Positions 1 to 8,141 of a stretch of DNA of 11,520 nt are shown here, in pieces; position 1 is the first letter of the stretch; the number at the start of each line of letters is the position of its first letter. The stretch covers positions 1 through 11,520 of the forward strand of contig CAMLNE010000105.1 of assembly GCA_946481265.1 (NCBI GenBank). The letters are read 5' to 3'. Origin of the DNA: an uncultured Panacagrimonas sp. (GTDB taxonomy: Bacteria; Pseudomonadota; Gammaproteobacteria; Nevskiales; Nevskiaceae). The notes under the pieces were generated by a model that saw only the letters and a program-made list of their open reading frames with translations, made no database searches and was not told where the DNA came from. A program made the position numbers and the translations under genes.

Positions 1-340
1 GCAGGGCGAGTGGTTCGGGGCGCTGGCAGGGCCCGATGAGCGTTTCGACCTGGTGCTGAGCAATCCGCCCTACGTGGCCGAGGCCGATCCGCACCTGGCC
101 GACCTGCGTCATGAGCCGCGCACGGCGCTGGTGGCAGGACCCGACGGGCTCGACGACCTGCGCCGGATCGTCGCCCAAGCCGCGGCCTGGCTGGTATCCG
201 GCGGCTGGCTGCTGGTCGAGCACGGCTACGACCAGGGCGAGCGCGTGCGCGGGCTGTTCGAGGCGGCCGGATTCGGGCAGGTGTCCACGCGTCGCGATCT
301 GGGCGGCCAGGAACGCGTGACGGCAGGGTGCCGGCCATGA
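1..340 (+). CDS. prmC: PrmC (HemK), peptide chain release factor N5-glutamine methyltransferase, C-terminal part (5' truncated)
   Basis: The reading frame is open from base 2 to the TGA at 338-340, so only about the last 112 codons are present. PrmC uses S-adenosylmethionine to methylate the glutamine of the GGQ motif of release factors RF1 and RF2 in the cytoplasm. The diagnostic NPPY motif, which binds the target glutamine, is encoded at about 62-73. It is followed by the family pattern of ADPHL, then [10 protein letters not shown] and [10 protein letters not shown]. The tail ([10 protein letters not shown], then a final strand with [11 protein letters not shown]) matches the end of the Rossmann-type methyltransferase fold. 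The stop overlaps the next ATG as ATGA, so translation of moeB is probably coupled. In many gammaproteobacteria prfA lies just upstream, but that would be outside this window. Identification is firm. Confidence 0.93.
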   Translation, partial: QGEWFGALAGPDERFDLVLSNPPYVAEADPHLADLRHEPRTALVAGPDGLDDLRRIVAQAAAWLVSGGWLLVEHGYDQGERVRGLFEAAGFGQVSTRRDLGGQERVTAGCRP

Positions 341-1083
341 GCGCGCTGTCGCGCTATTCGCGGCAGGTCGTGCTGCGCGAGGTGGGCGTCAACGGCCAGG
401 AGTTGCTGCGCGATTCGGCCGCGCTGATCGTCGGGCTGGGCGGCCTGGGCGCACCGGCCGCCCTGTACCTGGCCGGCGCCGGCCTGGGGCGACTCGTGCT
501 CACCGACCTGGACCGGGTGGATCCCAGCAACCTGCACCGGCAGATCCTCTACCGGCAGGCGCAGGTCGGCCAGGCCAAGCTCGACGCCGCGCGCGACCAG
601 CTCCAGGCCCTCAACGCGGACTGCGCCATCGAGTGCCGTCCGGGCCCGCTGGACGACGCCGCGCTGGTGGCGGCGGCGCGCGCAGTGGACGTCGTGCTCG
701 ACTGCACCGACAACTTCGCCACGCGCTTTGCGATCAACCGCGCCTGCGTGGCGGCGCGCCGGCCGCTGGTGTCGGGCGCGGCGATCCGTTTCGAAGGCCA
801 GCTCGCGGTGTTCGATGCCGCGCGCGGGACGGGCTGCTACGCCTGCCTGTTCCCGGCCGCGGGCGAGGCGCAGGAAACCTGCGAGGAGGCGGGCATCCTC
901 GGCCCGGTGGTCGGCACCATCGGCACGCGCCAGGCGCTGGTTGCGCTCAAGCTGCTGCTTGGCCTGGACGTGGATCGCGGCACGCTCTGGGTCTGGGACG
1001 CGTTGACGGACAGGTCCCGCCGGCTGAGCATCCCGCGCGACCCCCATTGTCCCGTCTGCTCGAGCCCTTCCCATGCCCCTTGA
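337..1083 (+). CDS. moeB: MoeB/ThiF-family sulfur-carrier adenylyltransferase (E1-like)
   Basis: This 248-residue protein belongs to the MoeB/ThiF/HesA family, which adenylates the C-terminal Gly-Gly of a small ubiquitin-like sulfur carrier (MoaD for molybdopterin, ThiS for thiamine). Visible features are the nucleotide-binding GLGGLG loop (residues 34-39), the acidic strand end TDLD (56-59), NLHRQ with the ATP-contacting Arg68, and DCTDN (122-126). Two CxxC pairs (C167/C170 and C238/C241) form the structural zinc site. Cys182, in the [11 protein letters not shown] stretch, sits at the family's conserved cysteine. Length is typical of MoeB (about 249). The ATG at 337 was chosen because it overlaps the prmC stop as ATGA; a GTG at 328 would add three residues. 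The end overlaps the next gene by 11 bp. MoeB is preferred over ThiF because of prmC linkage, but ThiF or a dual-use E1 is possible. Confidence 0.85.
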   Translation: MSALSRYSRQVVLREVGVNGQELLRDSAALIVGLGGLGAPAALYLAGAGLGRLVLTDLDRVDPSNLHRQILYRQAQVGQAKLDAARDQLQALNADCAIECRPGPLDDAALVAAARAVDVVLDCTDNFATRFAINRACVAARRPLVSGAAIRFEGQLAVFDAARGTGCYACLFPAAGEAQETCEEAGILGPVVGTIGTRQALVALKLLLGLDVDRGTLWVWDALTDRSRRLSIPRDPHCPVCSSPSHAP

Positions 1084-1420
1084 TGCCGATCTCGTCCTGC
1101 CCCGCCGCCTCGCGATCCAGATCCTGCACGAGGCGCAGGTCGCGCAGCCCGATGCGATCTGCGGACTGGTTGGCGCGCGCGGCAGCGAGCCGGCGAGCTT
1201 CCTGAGGCTCGACGAGGCGGCGCTGTCCGCCCGCGGCGAGACCCTGTGGGCGCGGCTGTGGTCGAACCCCACGGCGCCGGCGGTCCCCACCGCCGATCAG
1301 CTGGCCGGTGGCGGCCTGTACCTGGTGGTGTCGCTCGACATCAAGGGCGTGCTCGAGATGCGCGCCTGGGAACTGCGCGACGGCGCGCCGCACGAGCGGG
1401 TGCTGAAAGTTCGCGACTGA
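1073..1420 (+). CDS. Small JAB/MPN-fold protein with degenerate JAMM metal site
   Basis: A 115-residue protein whose layout matches the bacterial JAB/MPN metalloprotease domain (Mov34/PAD-1 type). It has an N-terminal helix and strand (ILHEAQVAQPDAICGLVG), a loop at the JAMM position (WSNP, residues 63-66, then PAVPTADQL), a strand YLVVSL, and the usual end (RAWELRDG, then ERVLKVRD). Active family members need Glu before the CGL strand and HxHP with a Ser and Asp downstream. Here Ala28 stands at the Glu position, Trp63 and Asn65 replace both histidines, and PSxxD reads PTADQ. Zinc peptidase activity is therefore unlikely. JAB enzymes often sit with E1-like proteins and trim sulfur-carrier C-termini. 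The 11-bp overlap with moeB supports a joint role, perhaps as a binding partner. The assignment rests on motif layout only. Confidence 0.72.
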   Translation: MPLDADLVLPRRLAIQILHEAQVAQPDAICGLVGARGSEPASFLRLDEAALSARGETLWARLWSNPTAPAVPTADQLAGGGLYLVVSLDIKGVLEMRAWELRDGAPHERVLKVRD

Positions 1421-1428
1421 GAGCGGGG

Positions 1429-1627
1429 AAAGCAACGGCCGACGCGAAGGACGCAGGGCGGCGAAAGCAACGGCCAACGCAAAGGACGCAAAGGAAAAAG
1501 AAAGGCGCAAAGGAAAAAAATGATGGGACGGAGCACACCCGGGATGTGTGCCGACTGCCATCTCAAGTTTTTCTTTGCGCCTTTGCGCCTTTGCGCCTTT
1601 CTTTGCGTCCTTTGCGTTAGCCGTTGC
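1429..1627. repeat. Intergenic foldback (inverted) repeat with direct sub-repeats
   Basis: Between two convergent genes, the stretch at about 1464-1517 is the near reverse complement of about 1571-1627. Both arms, read on one strand, contain AAGCAACGGCyAACGCAAAG, then GACGCAAAG and AAAGGCGCAAAG. The right arm carries three exact head-to-tail CTTTGCGC units (1573-1596). The left arm start is duplicated: a 27-nt unit at 1429-1455 recurs with three differences at 1464-1490. Inside the loop, GCACAC (1533-1538) and GTGTGC (1546-1551) form a second hairpin, flanked by GATGG/CCATC. Transcribed from either side it would fold into one long stem. It could serve as a bidirectional terminator or be a MITE-like dispersed element. 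No transposase is present. Confidence 0.85.
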
Positions 1628-1676
1628 TTGCGTTAACCGTCCGTTGCGTTAGCCGTCTTTTGCGTCAGCCGCTTTT

Positions 1677-1677
<1 letters not shown>
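1614..1677. repeat. 16-bp tandem repeat, four copies
   Basis: Four head-to-tail units start at 1614, 1630, 1646 and 1662 with an exact 16-bp period. The first 11 bases are GCGTTAGCCGT, GCGTTAACCGT, GCGTTAGCCGT and GCGTCAGCCGC, each followed by five bases ending in TT. The first unit is also part of the right arm of the foldback repeat. The last unit reaches the first base of the purH stop codon (complement of 1677-1679), so the array abuts the end of purH. The degree of conservation decays toward purH. Confidence 0.85.
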
Positions 1678-3223
<1,546 letters not shown>

Positions 3224-3227
<4 letters not shown>

Positions 3228-3493
3228 CGTGTGGGAGTAGGGCGAGCGCCGATCTTGTGCTGGCGCAGTTTCTTGCGCAGCGTTGCGCGGTTCAGTCCGA
3301 GAACCTCGGCCGCCTTCGACTGGTTGTGATCGCAGTAGCGCAGGGTGGCGCGCAACAGCGGCGGTTCCACCTGGTCCAGCACGGTGGTGTACAGGTCGAT
3401 CGGACGATGACCGTTCAGGCTGCGGAAGTAGTCGTCGATGCACTCGGCGACGGAATGGCTCAGCGGCTTGGTGTCGATCTTGTGAGCAGACAT
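3224..3493 (-). CDS. fis: DNA-binding protein Fis (nucleoid-associated factor for inversion stimulation)
   Basis: An 89-residue protein of the Fis family, a dimeric DNA-bending protein that activates rRNA promoters and shapes the nucleoid in fast growth. The N-terminal part ([19 protein letters not shown]) and the central segment ending in [20 protein letters not shown] are typical. The C-terminal helix-turn-helix (about 57-84) reads [20 protein letters not shown], which is nearly the family consensus. E. coli Fis has 98 residues; the shorter N-terminus is usual outside enterobacteria. The ATG at 3493-3491 fits this length. The stop overlaps the purH start, so the two are one transcript. In E. 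coli fis instead follows dusB. Expression is probably growth-rate dependent, given the rrn-like discriminator in the candidate promoter upstream. Confidence 0.96.
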
Positions 3494-3512
3494 TCTCGGG
3501 TCGCCCTGGTGC

Positions 3513-3592
3513 CCCGGAAGAATTGCATTCCGGGCGAAGTCGCGAAAAAGGGGCGCAATCATAGCGCCAAGCGCATGGACAGAAAACGTCCT
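3513..3592 (-). promoter_or_regulatory. Candidate fis-purH promoter and leader hairpin
   Basis: On the minus strand a good -10 hexamer, TATGAT (complement of 3558-3563), is followed at once by the GC-rich discriminator TGCGCCCC, as in stringently controlled rRNA promoters. The -35 is poor: TTTTCT at 17 bp. Transcription would start near 3550 and give a leader of roughly 55 nt with a 7-bp hairpin, CCCGGAA/TTCCGGG (complements of 3528-3534 and 3513-3519). An alternative reading is a weak terminator for prmA: GGCGC and GCGCC flank TATGATT, and CCTTTTT follows. Both may be true. Confidence 0.45.
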
Positions 3593-3630
3593 TTCCGGAT
3601 CGGGTGCGGACCCGGGCGGCGGCCGCGCGA

Positions 3631-4506
3631 TCAGCGCTTGCGCGCGGCGATGCGCGTCCATCCCTCGCGCCGGCCATCGGGCTCGAATTCGAAGGCGTCC
3701 GCGTAGGCGGCGCGCACCTCCTCGGCCTGGCGATCGAGCAGGCCGGCCAGCACCAGGCGGCCGCCGGATGCCAGTCTGGTGGTCAGCAGCGGCGCGAGTT
3801 CGATCAGCGGACGCGCCAGGATGTTCGCAAGCACCAGGTCGGCCGCAAGGGGCTCGAAGACGGCATCGTGCTCGAGTGCGTCGAGCCCGGACTCGACGCC
3901 GTTCTGCCGCGCGTTGTCGCGCGTGGCCAGGATCGCCTGCGGATCGATGTCCACCGCGGTGCAGTGCGCGGCGCCGAGCTTGAGGGCGGCGATGCCCAGG
4001 ATGCCGCTGCCACAGCCGAAGTCGAGCACCTCCAGCCCGGCGACGTCGTTGCGCGCGATCCAGTCCAGGCACAGCGCCGTGCTCGGATGCGTACCGGTGC
4101 CGAAGGCCAGGCCCGGATCGAGCAGCAGCGTGGCGCAGCCGGGCTCGTCGACGCGCTTCTCGTGCGGGCAGACCCACAGGCGATCGCCGAATTTCATCGC
4201 CGGACAGTCCTTGAGCCAGACGCGCACCCAGTCCTGGTCCTCCACCAGTTCGGTGGACAGCTCGATCGATGCGCCGTCGGGCAGGTGTTCGCGCAGGATG
4301 GCGGCGATATGCGCCGCGTCGGCCTGCGCATCGAACAGGCCGATCACGACGGTGCACGACCACAGCGGCGTTGCGCCCGGTGCGGGTTCGAGCACCGGGT
4401 CGTCGCCGGCGTCGACCAGGCTCACGCTGCTGGCGCCGCCGGCATGCAGGAGTTCCTCGGCGAACTCGGGATGAGCGGACAGCACGCGGATCTGCAGGAA
4501 GGCCAT
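3631..4506 (-). CDS. prmA: PrmA, ribosomal protein L11 methyltransferase
   Basis: A 291-residue SAM-dependent methyltransferase that trimethylates ribosomal protein L11. The N-terminal substrate-recognition domain (about 1-60) and linker ([20 protein letters not shown], about 88-107) are typical. The catalytic domain shows the PrmA signature [14 protein letters not shown] (130-143), the SAM-binding [11 protein letters not shown] (161-171), the acidic VDIDP (185-189) and NILA (228-231). Length matches E. coli PrmA (293). The ATG at 4506-4504 gives the normal N-terminus MAFLQIRV. No Shine-Dalgarno sequence is visible upstream; the bases before ATG are a C-run. A weak -10 (TACCAT, complement of about 4530-4535) lies within the divergent gap shared with the efflux-pump gene. 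It is followed by fis with a 137-bp gap. Confidence 0.96.
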   Translation of the reverse strand: MAFLQIRVLSAHPEFAEELLHAGGASSVSLVDAGDDPVLEPAPGATPLWSCTVVIGLFDAQADAAHIAAILREHLPDGASIELSTELVEDQDWVRVWLKDCPAMKFGDRLWVCPHEKRVDEPGCATLLLDPGLAFGTGTHPSTALCLDWIARNDVAGLEVLDFGCGSGILGIAALKLGAAHCTAVDIDPQAILATRDNARQNGVESGLDALEHDAVFEPLAADLVLANILARPLIELAPLLTTRLASGGRLVLAGLLDRQAEEVRAAYADAFEFEPDGRREGWTRIAARKR

Positions 4507-4569
4507 GCGACGGGGGGAGCCAAGGCGGGACGGCGAATGGTAGTGCGGGCCCCGCAACCGTGCCTGCAC

Positions 4570-4635
4570 CAGGGCCCGGCGATGCCGCCGACGTAACCGG
4601 TCCGGCATCGCCGTTCCGGGATTTCCGGGGCCCTG
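4570..4635. repeat. Nested inverted repeat in the prmA/MATE divergent gap
   Basis: An inner perfect 11-bp inverted repeat, CGGCGATGCCG (4577-4587) and CGGCATCGCCG (4603-4613), has a 15-nt loop. It is bracketed by outer arms CAGGGCC (4570-4576) and GGCCCTG (4629-4635). No T-run follows on either strand, so it is not a standard intrinsic terminator. If transcribed it would fold stably in the 5' leader of whichever gene starts upstream of it. It may also be a protein-binding region. Confidence 0.6.
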
Positions 4636-4641
4636 TGACGG

Positions 4642-4678
4642 GATCCGCATGCGGATCTGCGGGACAGGACACTAGAAT
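4642..4678 (+). promoter_or_regulatory. Candidate MATE-pump promoter with palindromic operator
   Basis: A -10 like hexamer TAGAAT lies at 4673-4678, 31 nt before the pump ATG. A perfect 16-bp palindrome, GATCCGCATGCGGATC (4642-4657), sits just upstream, covering where a -35 with a 17-bp spacer (4650-4655) would fall. A repressor or activator bound there would be well placed to control the pump. No regulator gene is adjacent, so the ligand and factor are unknown. Confidence 0.5.
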
Positions 4679-4709
4679 CCGCCCCCGACCGCGGTTCCCC
4701 TTTTCACCG

Positions 4710-6065
4710 ATGTCCTTCGCCGCCCTGCGCCACGAGGCCCGCGCCAATCTGCGCCTCGCGCTGCCGCTGATTGCGGCACAGCTCAGCTTCGTGAGCATGG
4801 GCACGGTGGACACGATCCTCGCCGGCCGGCTCGGCGTCCCGGAACTGGCCGCGGTGGCGGTGGGCAGCAACGTCTGGTTCCTGACCTTCGTGATGTTCCT
4901 GGGCGTGAGCATGGCCGTCTCGCCGATCGTCGCGCAGCGGGTCGGTGCCGGTCAGAGCCCGGAGCGCATCGGCCGCTTCCTGCGGGGCTCGCTGGCCCTG
5001 GCCCTGCTGCTCGGCCTGGCCTGGCTGGCCCTGATGCTGCTGGCCGCCGGTTCGGTGCTCGACCTGCTCGATCTGGATGCCCGCACCAGCGGCCTGGCGC
5101 AGGACTACCTGTTCGCACTGGCCTGGTCGGCGCTGCCGCTGAGCCTGTGCTTCTTCCTGCGCAACGGTGCCGAGGGGCATGGCCTGATCCGCGTGCCACT
5201 GGTGGCCGGACTGGTCGGCCTGTGCACCAACGCCGGCTTCGACTGGCTGCTGATGTACGGACGCGGCGGTTTTCCGCCGATGGGTCCGGAAGGCTGCGGC
5301 TGGGCCACGGTGATCGCCTCCTGGGCGATGGTTGCGGTCTACGCCGGGTTCTACTGGCGCTCGTCGGTGCTGCGCGCGCTGCGGCTGGTTCCCGGAGGCT
5401 GGCCGCGCATCGACGGCGAAACCGTCGAGGTGCTGAGGGTCGGCCTGCCGGTGGCGGCGATCCTGGCCGCCGAGGCCTGGCTGTTCTGCATCGGCGGCCT
5501 GCTGATGGCGCGTTTCGGTGCCGACGCCGTTGCAGCGCACCAGATCGCCCTCAACTTCGCCTCGCTCTGCTTCATGGTGCCGACCGCCATCGGCATGGCC
5601 ACGACCGTGCGCGTGGGACACGCGGCCGGCGCCGGTGACGCGGCTGGCGTCGCCGTGCGCGGGCGCGTCGGCATCCTGCTGGGCATCGCCTTTGCCACGC
5701 TGTCGGCTTCGCTGATGGCGCTGGCTCCGACGGTGATCGTGGCGGTGTACACCGACGCCGATCACCTGGCCGGACCCGCCGCGGGCTTCCTGGCGCTGGC
5801 CGCGCTGTTCCAGGTTTTCGATTGTGTGCAGGCGACCAGCAACGGCGCGCTGCGCGGACTCAAGGACACGCGCGCGCCGATGAGCATCACCCTGTTCGCC
5901 TACTGGGTGATCGGCATGCCGCTGGCGGCGGGCCTGGCGTTCGGCACCGGGCTCGGGCCGGCCGGCATCTGGTGGGGGTTCATCGCGGGCCTGGCGACGG
6001 CGGCCTTCGGACTGGGGGCCCGCTTCCTGCGCCGCACCGGTTCCGCGGCGCAGGCCTCAGGGTAG
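4710..6065 (+). CDS. MATE-family multidrug/cation antiporter (NorM/MdtK type)
   Basis: A 451-residue inner-membrane protein with about 12 hydrophobic segments in two six-helix halves, the normal size for the NorM branch of MATE transporters. These pumps expel cationic drugs and dyes in exchange for Na+ or H+. Family features are TM1 ending in MGTVDTILAGRLG (Asp34 at the conserved NorM acidic position), MAVSPIVAQRVGAG, ALRGLKDT in the second half, LPVAAILAAEAWLF with the membrane-embedded Glu, and an Asp in FQVFDCVQA. The ATG at 4710 was chosen because the protein then starts just before TM1; the frame is open further upstream but would add an Arg-rich non-membrane stretch crossing the promoter. 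There is no clear ribosome site. The substrate cannot be told from sequence. The stop TAG at 6063 also begins a possible -10 for the next gene. Confidence 0.93.
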   Translation: MSFAALRHEARANLRLALPLIAAQLSFVSMGTVDTILAGRLGVPELAAVAVGSNVWFLTFVMFLGVSMAVSPIVAQRVGAGQSPERIGRFLRGSLALALLLGLAWLALMLLAAGSVLDLLDLDARTSGLAQDYLFALAWSALPLSLCFFLRNGAEGHGLIRVPLVAGLVGLCTNAGFDWLLMYGRGGFPPMGPEGCGWATVIASWAMVAVYAGFYWRSSVLRALRLVPGGWPRIDGETVEVLRVGLPVAAILAAEAWLFCIGGLLMARFGADAVAAHQIALNFASLCFMVPTAIGMATTVRVGHAAGAGDAAGVAVRGRVGILLGIAFATLSASLMALAPTVIVAVYTDADHLAGPAAGFLALAALFQVFDCVQATSNGALRGLKDTRAPMSITLFAYWVIGMPLAAGLAFGTGLGPAGIWWGFIAGLATAAFGLGARFLRRTGSAAQASG

Positions 6066-6099
6066 ACTCGGCGGCACCGCCCACTGCCCTGCGTTCCAC

Positions 6100-7374
6100 G
6101 TGTCCTCCGCCGCGCTCAGACTGCTGCTGATCGAGGACTCCTTCGCGATTGCGCGCGAGGTCGAGGCGCTGCTGCGCGGCATCGAAGGCCCGATGCTGGA
6201 CTTCCATCACGCCGAGACGCTCGGCCAGGGACTCGAGCTGCTCGGGCCGCGGCTGCCGCGGTTCGATTGCGTGCTGGTCAACCTGCGCCTGCCCGATGCC
6301 GAGGGGCTGGACTGCGTGCGGCGCCTGCGCGCGGTCGATCCGCAAGGTGCACTGATCGTCCTGGCCCCACCGGAAACGCGCGCCGTGGCGGTCGAGGCGC
6401 TGCGCGAAGGCGCACAGGAGTTGCTGGTCCATCCCTGGGCGCGCACCGCGGCGCTGGCGCAGGACATGCACCGGCTGGTGCGCAGCGCGATGGAGCGCAA
6501 GGGTCGCTTCCGTGCGCCGCCGGAAATGGCGGCGGGCGAACCGAGCGGTCCGGCTCGCCCGCCCGCACCTGACCAGGAGACCGCCTTCGCGCTGCGCTTC
6601 CAGCCCTGGGCGGAGACGCAGAGCGGCAGCATCTACGGCGTGGAAGTGATGCTCGGCTCGCGCGCGGCGCAGGCCTCGCCACGTGAGCTCCTGCGCGCCG
6701 CGCAACTTCGCGGCGAACTCAGCGAACTCGGACACTGGCTGCTGTGCCGTGTCGCCCCGCTGTGGAAGCAGTGGCGTGCCGCCGGCATTGCGCCGCTGCG
6801 GCTGGCGGTGAACGTGGCCCCCAGCGAACTGCAGGCGCCCGGGTTCGCGCGGGCGCGCCTGCGCATGCTCGAGGAGCTCGGCCTGAGCCCGGGCGAGCTG
6901 CAGATCGAGCTTGCCGAGGACGCGCTGGTCGATGCGGACATCAAGGTGCACGCCGAACTGCAGACCCTGCGCGCCGCCGGCGTGCGGGTGGTGGCGGACA
7001 ACGTCGGCCGCGGCCCGGTGGCGCTGCTCGCGCTGGCGCGACTGCCGCTGGACGCCGTGAAGCTCGACATCTCGCTGATCGAGGCGATGCGCAACGGCGA
7101 TCGCGCCGCGCGTGCCACCGTGCGTGCCCTGGTGGCGCTGTGCAACGAGCTGGGCATCCTCTGCTGCGGTGTCGGCGTGGAAGTGCAGACCGATTACCGC
7201 GCCTGCGGCGAACTCGGCGTGCACCACATGCAGGGCTACTGGGTCGCGCGCCCGCAGAGCGCGGAGGCGGTCGCCAGCTGGCTTGCGCGCTGCGCGCCCT
7301 CCGTCTCCACGCAACGCTACCCAGCATCCTGCCGGCCGAGAGCCTGTGATGGAGCGGGCGGCCGGCGCGGATGA
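6100..7374 (+). CDS. REC-EAL two-domain protein, degenerate in both domains (likely non-catalytic c-di-GMP signalling protein)
   Basis: A 424-residue soluble protein with a response-regulator receiver fold (about 5-125), a Pro-rich linker (about 138-160) and an EAL fold (about 162-395). In the receiver, the acidic pair survives (E12/D13), but the phospho-acceptor Asp is Asn61 (VNLRLPD) and the switch Lys is His111 (LVHPW). In the EAL domain the EAL motif reads EVM (182-184), NxA is kept (Asn238), ELAED keeps a Glu, DDFG reads DNVG (300-303), Lys321 is kept, and AEGVE reads GVGVE, losing a catalytic Glu. Phosphorylation and c-di-GMP hydrolysis are therefore doubtful; a binding or scaffold role, as in FimX-like proteins, is an inference. 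Start GTG at 6100 lies 34 bp after the pump gene, and other starts would cut into the first strand. The Cys/Arg-rich last 25 residues look unstructured. Confidence 0.88.
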   Translation: MSSAALRLLLIEDSFAIAREVEALLRGIEGPMLDFHHAETLGQGLELLGPRLPRFDCVLVNLRLPDAEGLDCVRRLRAVDPQGALIVLAPPETRAVAVEALREGAQELLVHPWARTAALAQDMHRLVRSAMERKGRFRAPPEMAAGEPSGPARPPAPDQETAFALRFQPWAETQSGSIYGVEVMLGSRAAQASPRELLRAAQLRGELSELGHWLLCRVAPLWKQWRAAGIAPLRLAVNVAPSELQAPGFARARLRMLEELGLSPGELQIELAEDALVDADIKVHAELQTLRAAGVRVVADNVGRGPVALLALARLPLDAVKLDISLIEAMRNGDRAARATVRALVALCNELGILCCGVGVEVQTDYRACGELGVHHMQGYWVARPQSAEAVASWLARCAPSVSTQRYPASCRPRACDGAGGRRG

Positions 7375-7421
7375 CGCGCAGCGACTGCCACGCTGGAACA
7401 TCGTGCGCGGATGCTCTGAAT

Positions 7422-7443
7422 TCAGATCGAATCGATCTTGAAA
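7422..7443. promoter_or_regulatory. Palindromic operator candidate upstream of the peroxiredoxin
   Basis: AGATCGA (7424-7430) and TCGATCT (7432-7438) form a perfect 7+7 inverted repeat around one A. With a one-base bulge it extends outward to TTC and GAA. A -35 like TTGAAA (7438-7443) overlaps its right edge. No -10 lies at a normal distance (GATAAC at 7475-7480 is 31 bp away), so the promoter itself is uncertain. The site does not fit the spaced four-element OxyR consensus in an obvious way. Confidence 0.45.
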
Positions 7444-7508
7444 TGACCTGGAAGCGGAGGGTGGGGCGGCGCAAGATAACGTCCCCTTCAATCCACCGGA
7501 GATCGATC

Positions 7509-8141
7509 ATGACGCTCAGACTCGGCGATACCGCCCCTGACTTTGAAGCCGACACCACCGAGGGCCGACTTCGCTTCCACGACTGGCTCGGATCGAGCTG
7601 GGGCGTGCTCTTCAGCCATCCGAAGAACTACACCCCGGTGTGCACCACCGAGCTGGGCTACACCGCCAAGCTCAAGGACGATTTCGACAAGCGCAACGTC
7701 AAGGCCATCGGCCTGTCGGTGGACAAGCTCGAGGATCACCACGGCTGGAGCAAGGACATCGAGCAGACGCAGGGCGCCGCGCTCAACTTTCCGCTGATCG
7801 CCGATCCCGACAGGAAGGTCTCCGCCCTCTACGACATGATCCATCCCAATGCGAGCGACACCCTGACGGTGCGCAGCGTGTTCGTGATCGATCACAACAA
7901 GAAGGTGCGCCTGATCCTGACCTATCCCGCCAGCACGGGCCGCAACTTCGACGAGATCCTGCGCGTGATCGACTCGCTGCAGCTCACCGACAAGTACAAG
8001 GTGGCGACGCCGGTGAACTGGAAGCAGGGCGATGACGTGATCATCGTGCCGTCGGTCAGCACCGACGATGCCAAGAAGCTGTTCCCGGGCGGCTGGAACG
8101 AGGTCAAGCCCTACCTGCGCGTGGTGCCGCAGCCCAAGTAG
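7509..8141 (+). CDS. 1-Cys peroxiredoxin (Prx6 family)
   Basis: A 210-residue thiol peroxidase that reduces H2O2, alkyl hydroperoxides or peroxynitrite in the cytoplasm. The AhpC/TSA thioredoxin-like domain carries the catalytic motif PxxxTxxC as HPKNYTPVCTTEL, with the peroxidatic Cys45 and Thr42, and the active-site Arg122 in TVRSVFVID. Cys45 is the only cysteine in the protein, so there is no resolving cysteine; this is the 1-Cys Prx6 type. The C-terminal extension (from about 160: VATPVNWKQGDDVIIVPSVS) is the dimerisation domain typical of Prx6, and length (about 210-220) agrees. The ATG at 7509 has a good ribosome site, GGAG at 7498-7501, seven bases upstream. It stands alone, with a palindrome upstream and a strong terminator 290 bp downstream. 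The external reductant is unknown. Confidence 0.95.
   Translation: MTLRLGDTAPDFEADTTEGRLRFHDWLGSSWGVLFSHPKNYTPVCTTELGYTAKLKDDFDKRNVKAIGLSVDKLEDHHGWSKDIEQTQGAALNFPLIADPDRKVSALYDMIHPNASDTLTVRSVFVIDHNKKVRLILTYPASTGRNFDEILRVIDSLQLTDKYKVATPVNWKQGDDVIIVPSVSTDDAKKLFPGGWNEVKPYLRVVPQPK

Noticed and set aside
328..336. GTG start for moeB three codons upstream
   Set aside because: The ATG at 337 overlaps the prmC stop as ATGA and gives the usual N-terminus. GTG cannot be excluded but is less likely.
226..1290. Open frame on the minus strand across prmC, moeB and the JAB gene
   Set aside because: It spans three well-supported genes on the opposite strand and has no family features.
4269..4709. Upstream in-frame extension of the MATE gene
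   Set aside because: The added residues are Arg/Gly-rich, overlap prmA in antisense, and cross the palindrome and -10. ATG 4710 gives the family N-terminus.
6063..6099. Strong independent promoter for the REC-EAL gene
   Set aside because: Only a TAGACT box is visible, with no -35 at a proper distance. Read-through from the pump gene is just as likely.
5980..7491. Long open frame (503 codons) on the minus strand opposite the REC-EAL gene
   Set aside because: It is antisense to a gene with recognisable domains, is low in hydrophobic pattern, and crosses into the pump gene and the peroxiredoxin promoter.
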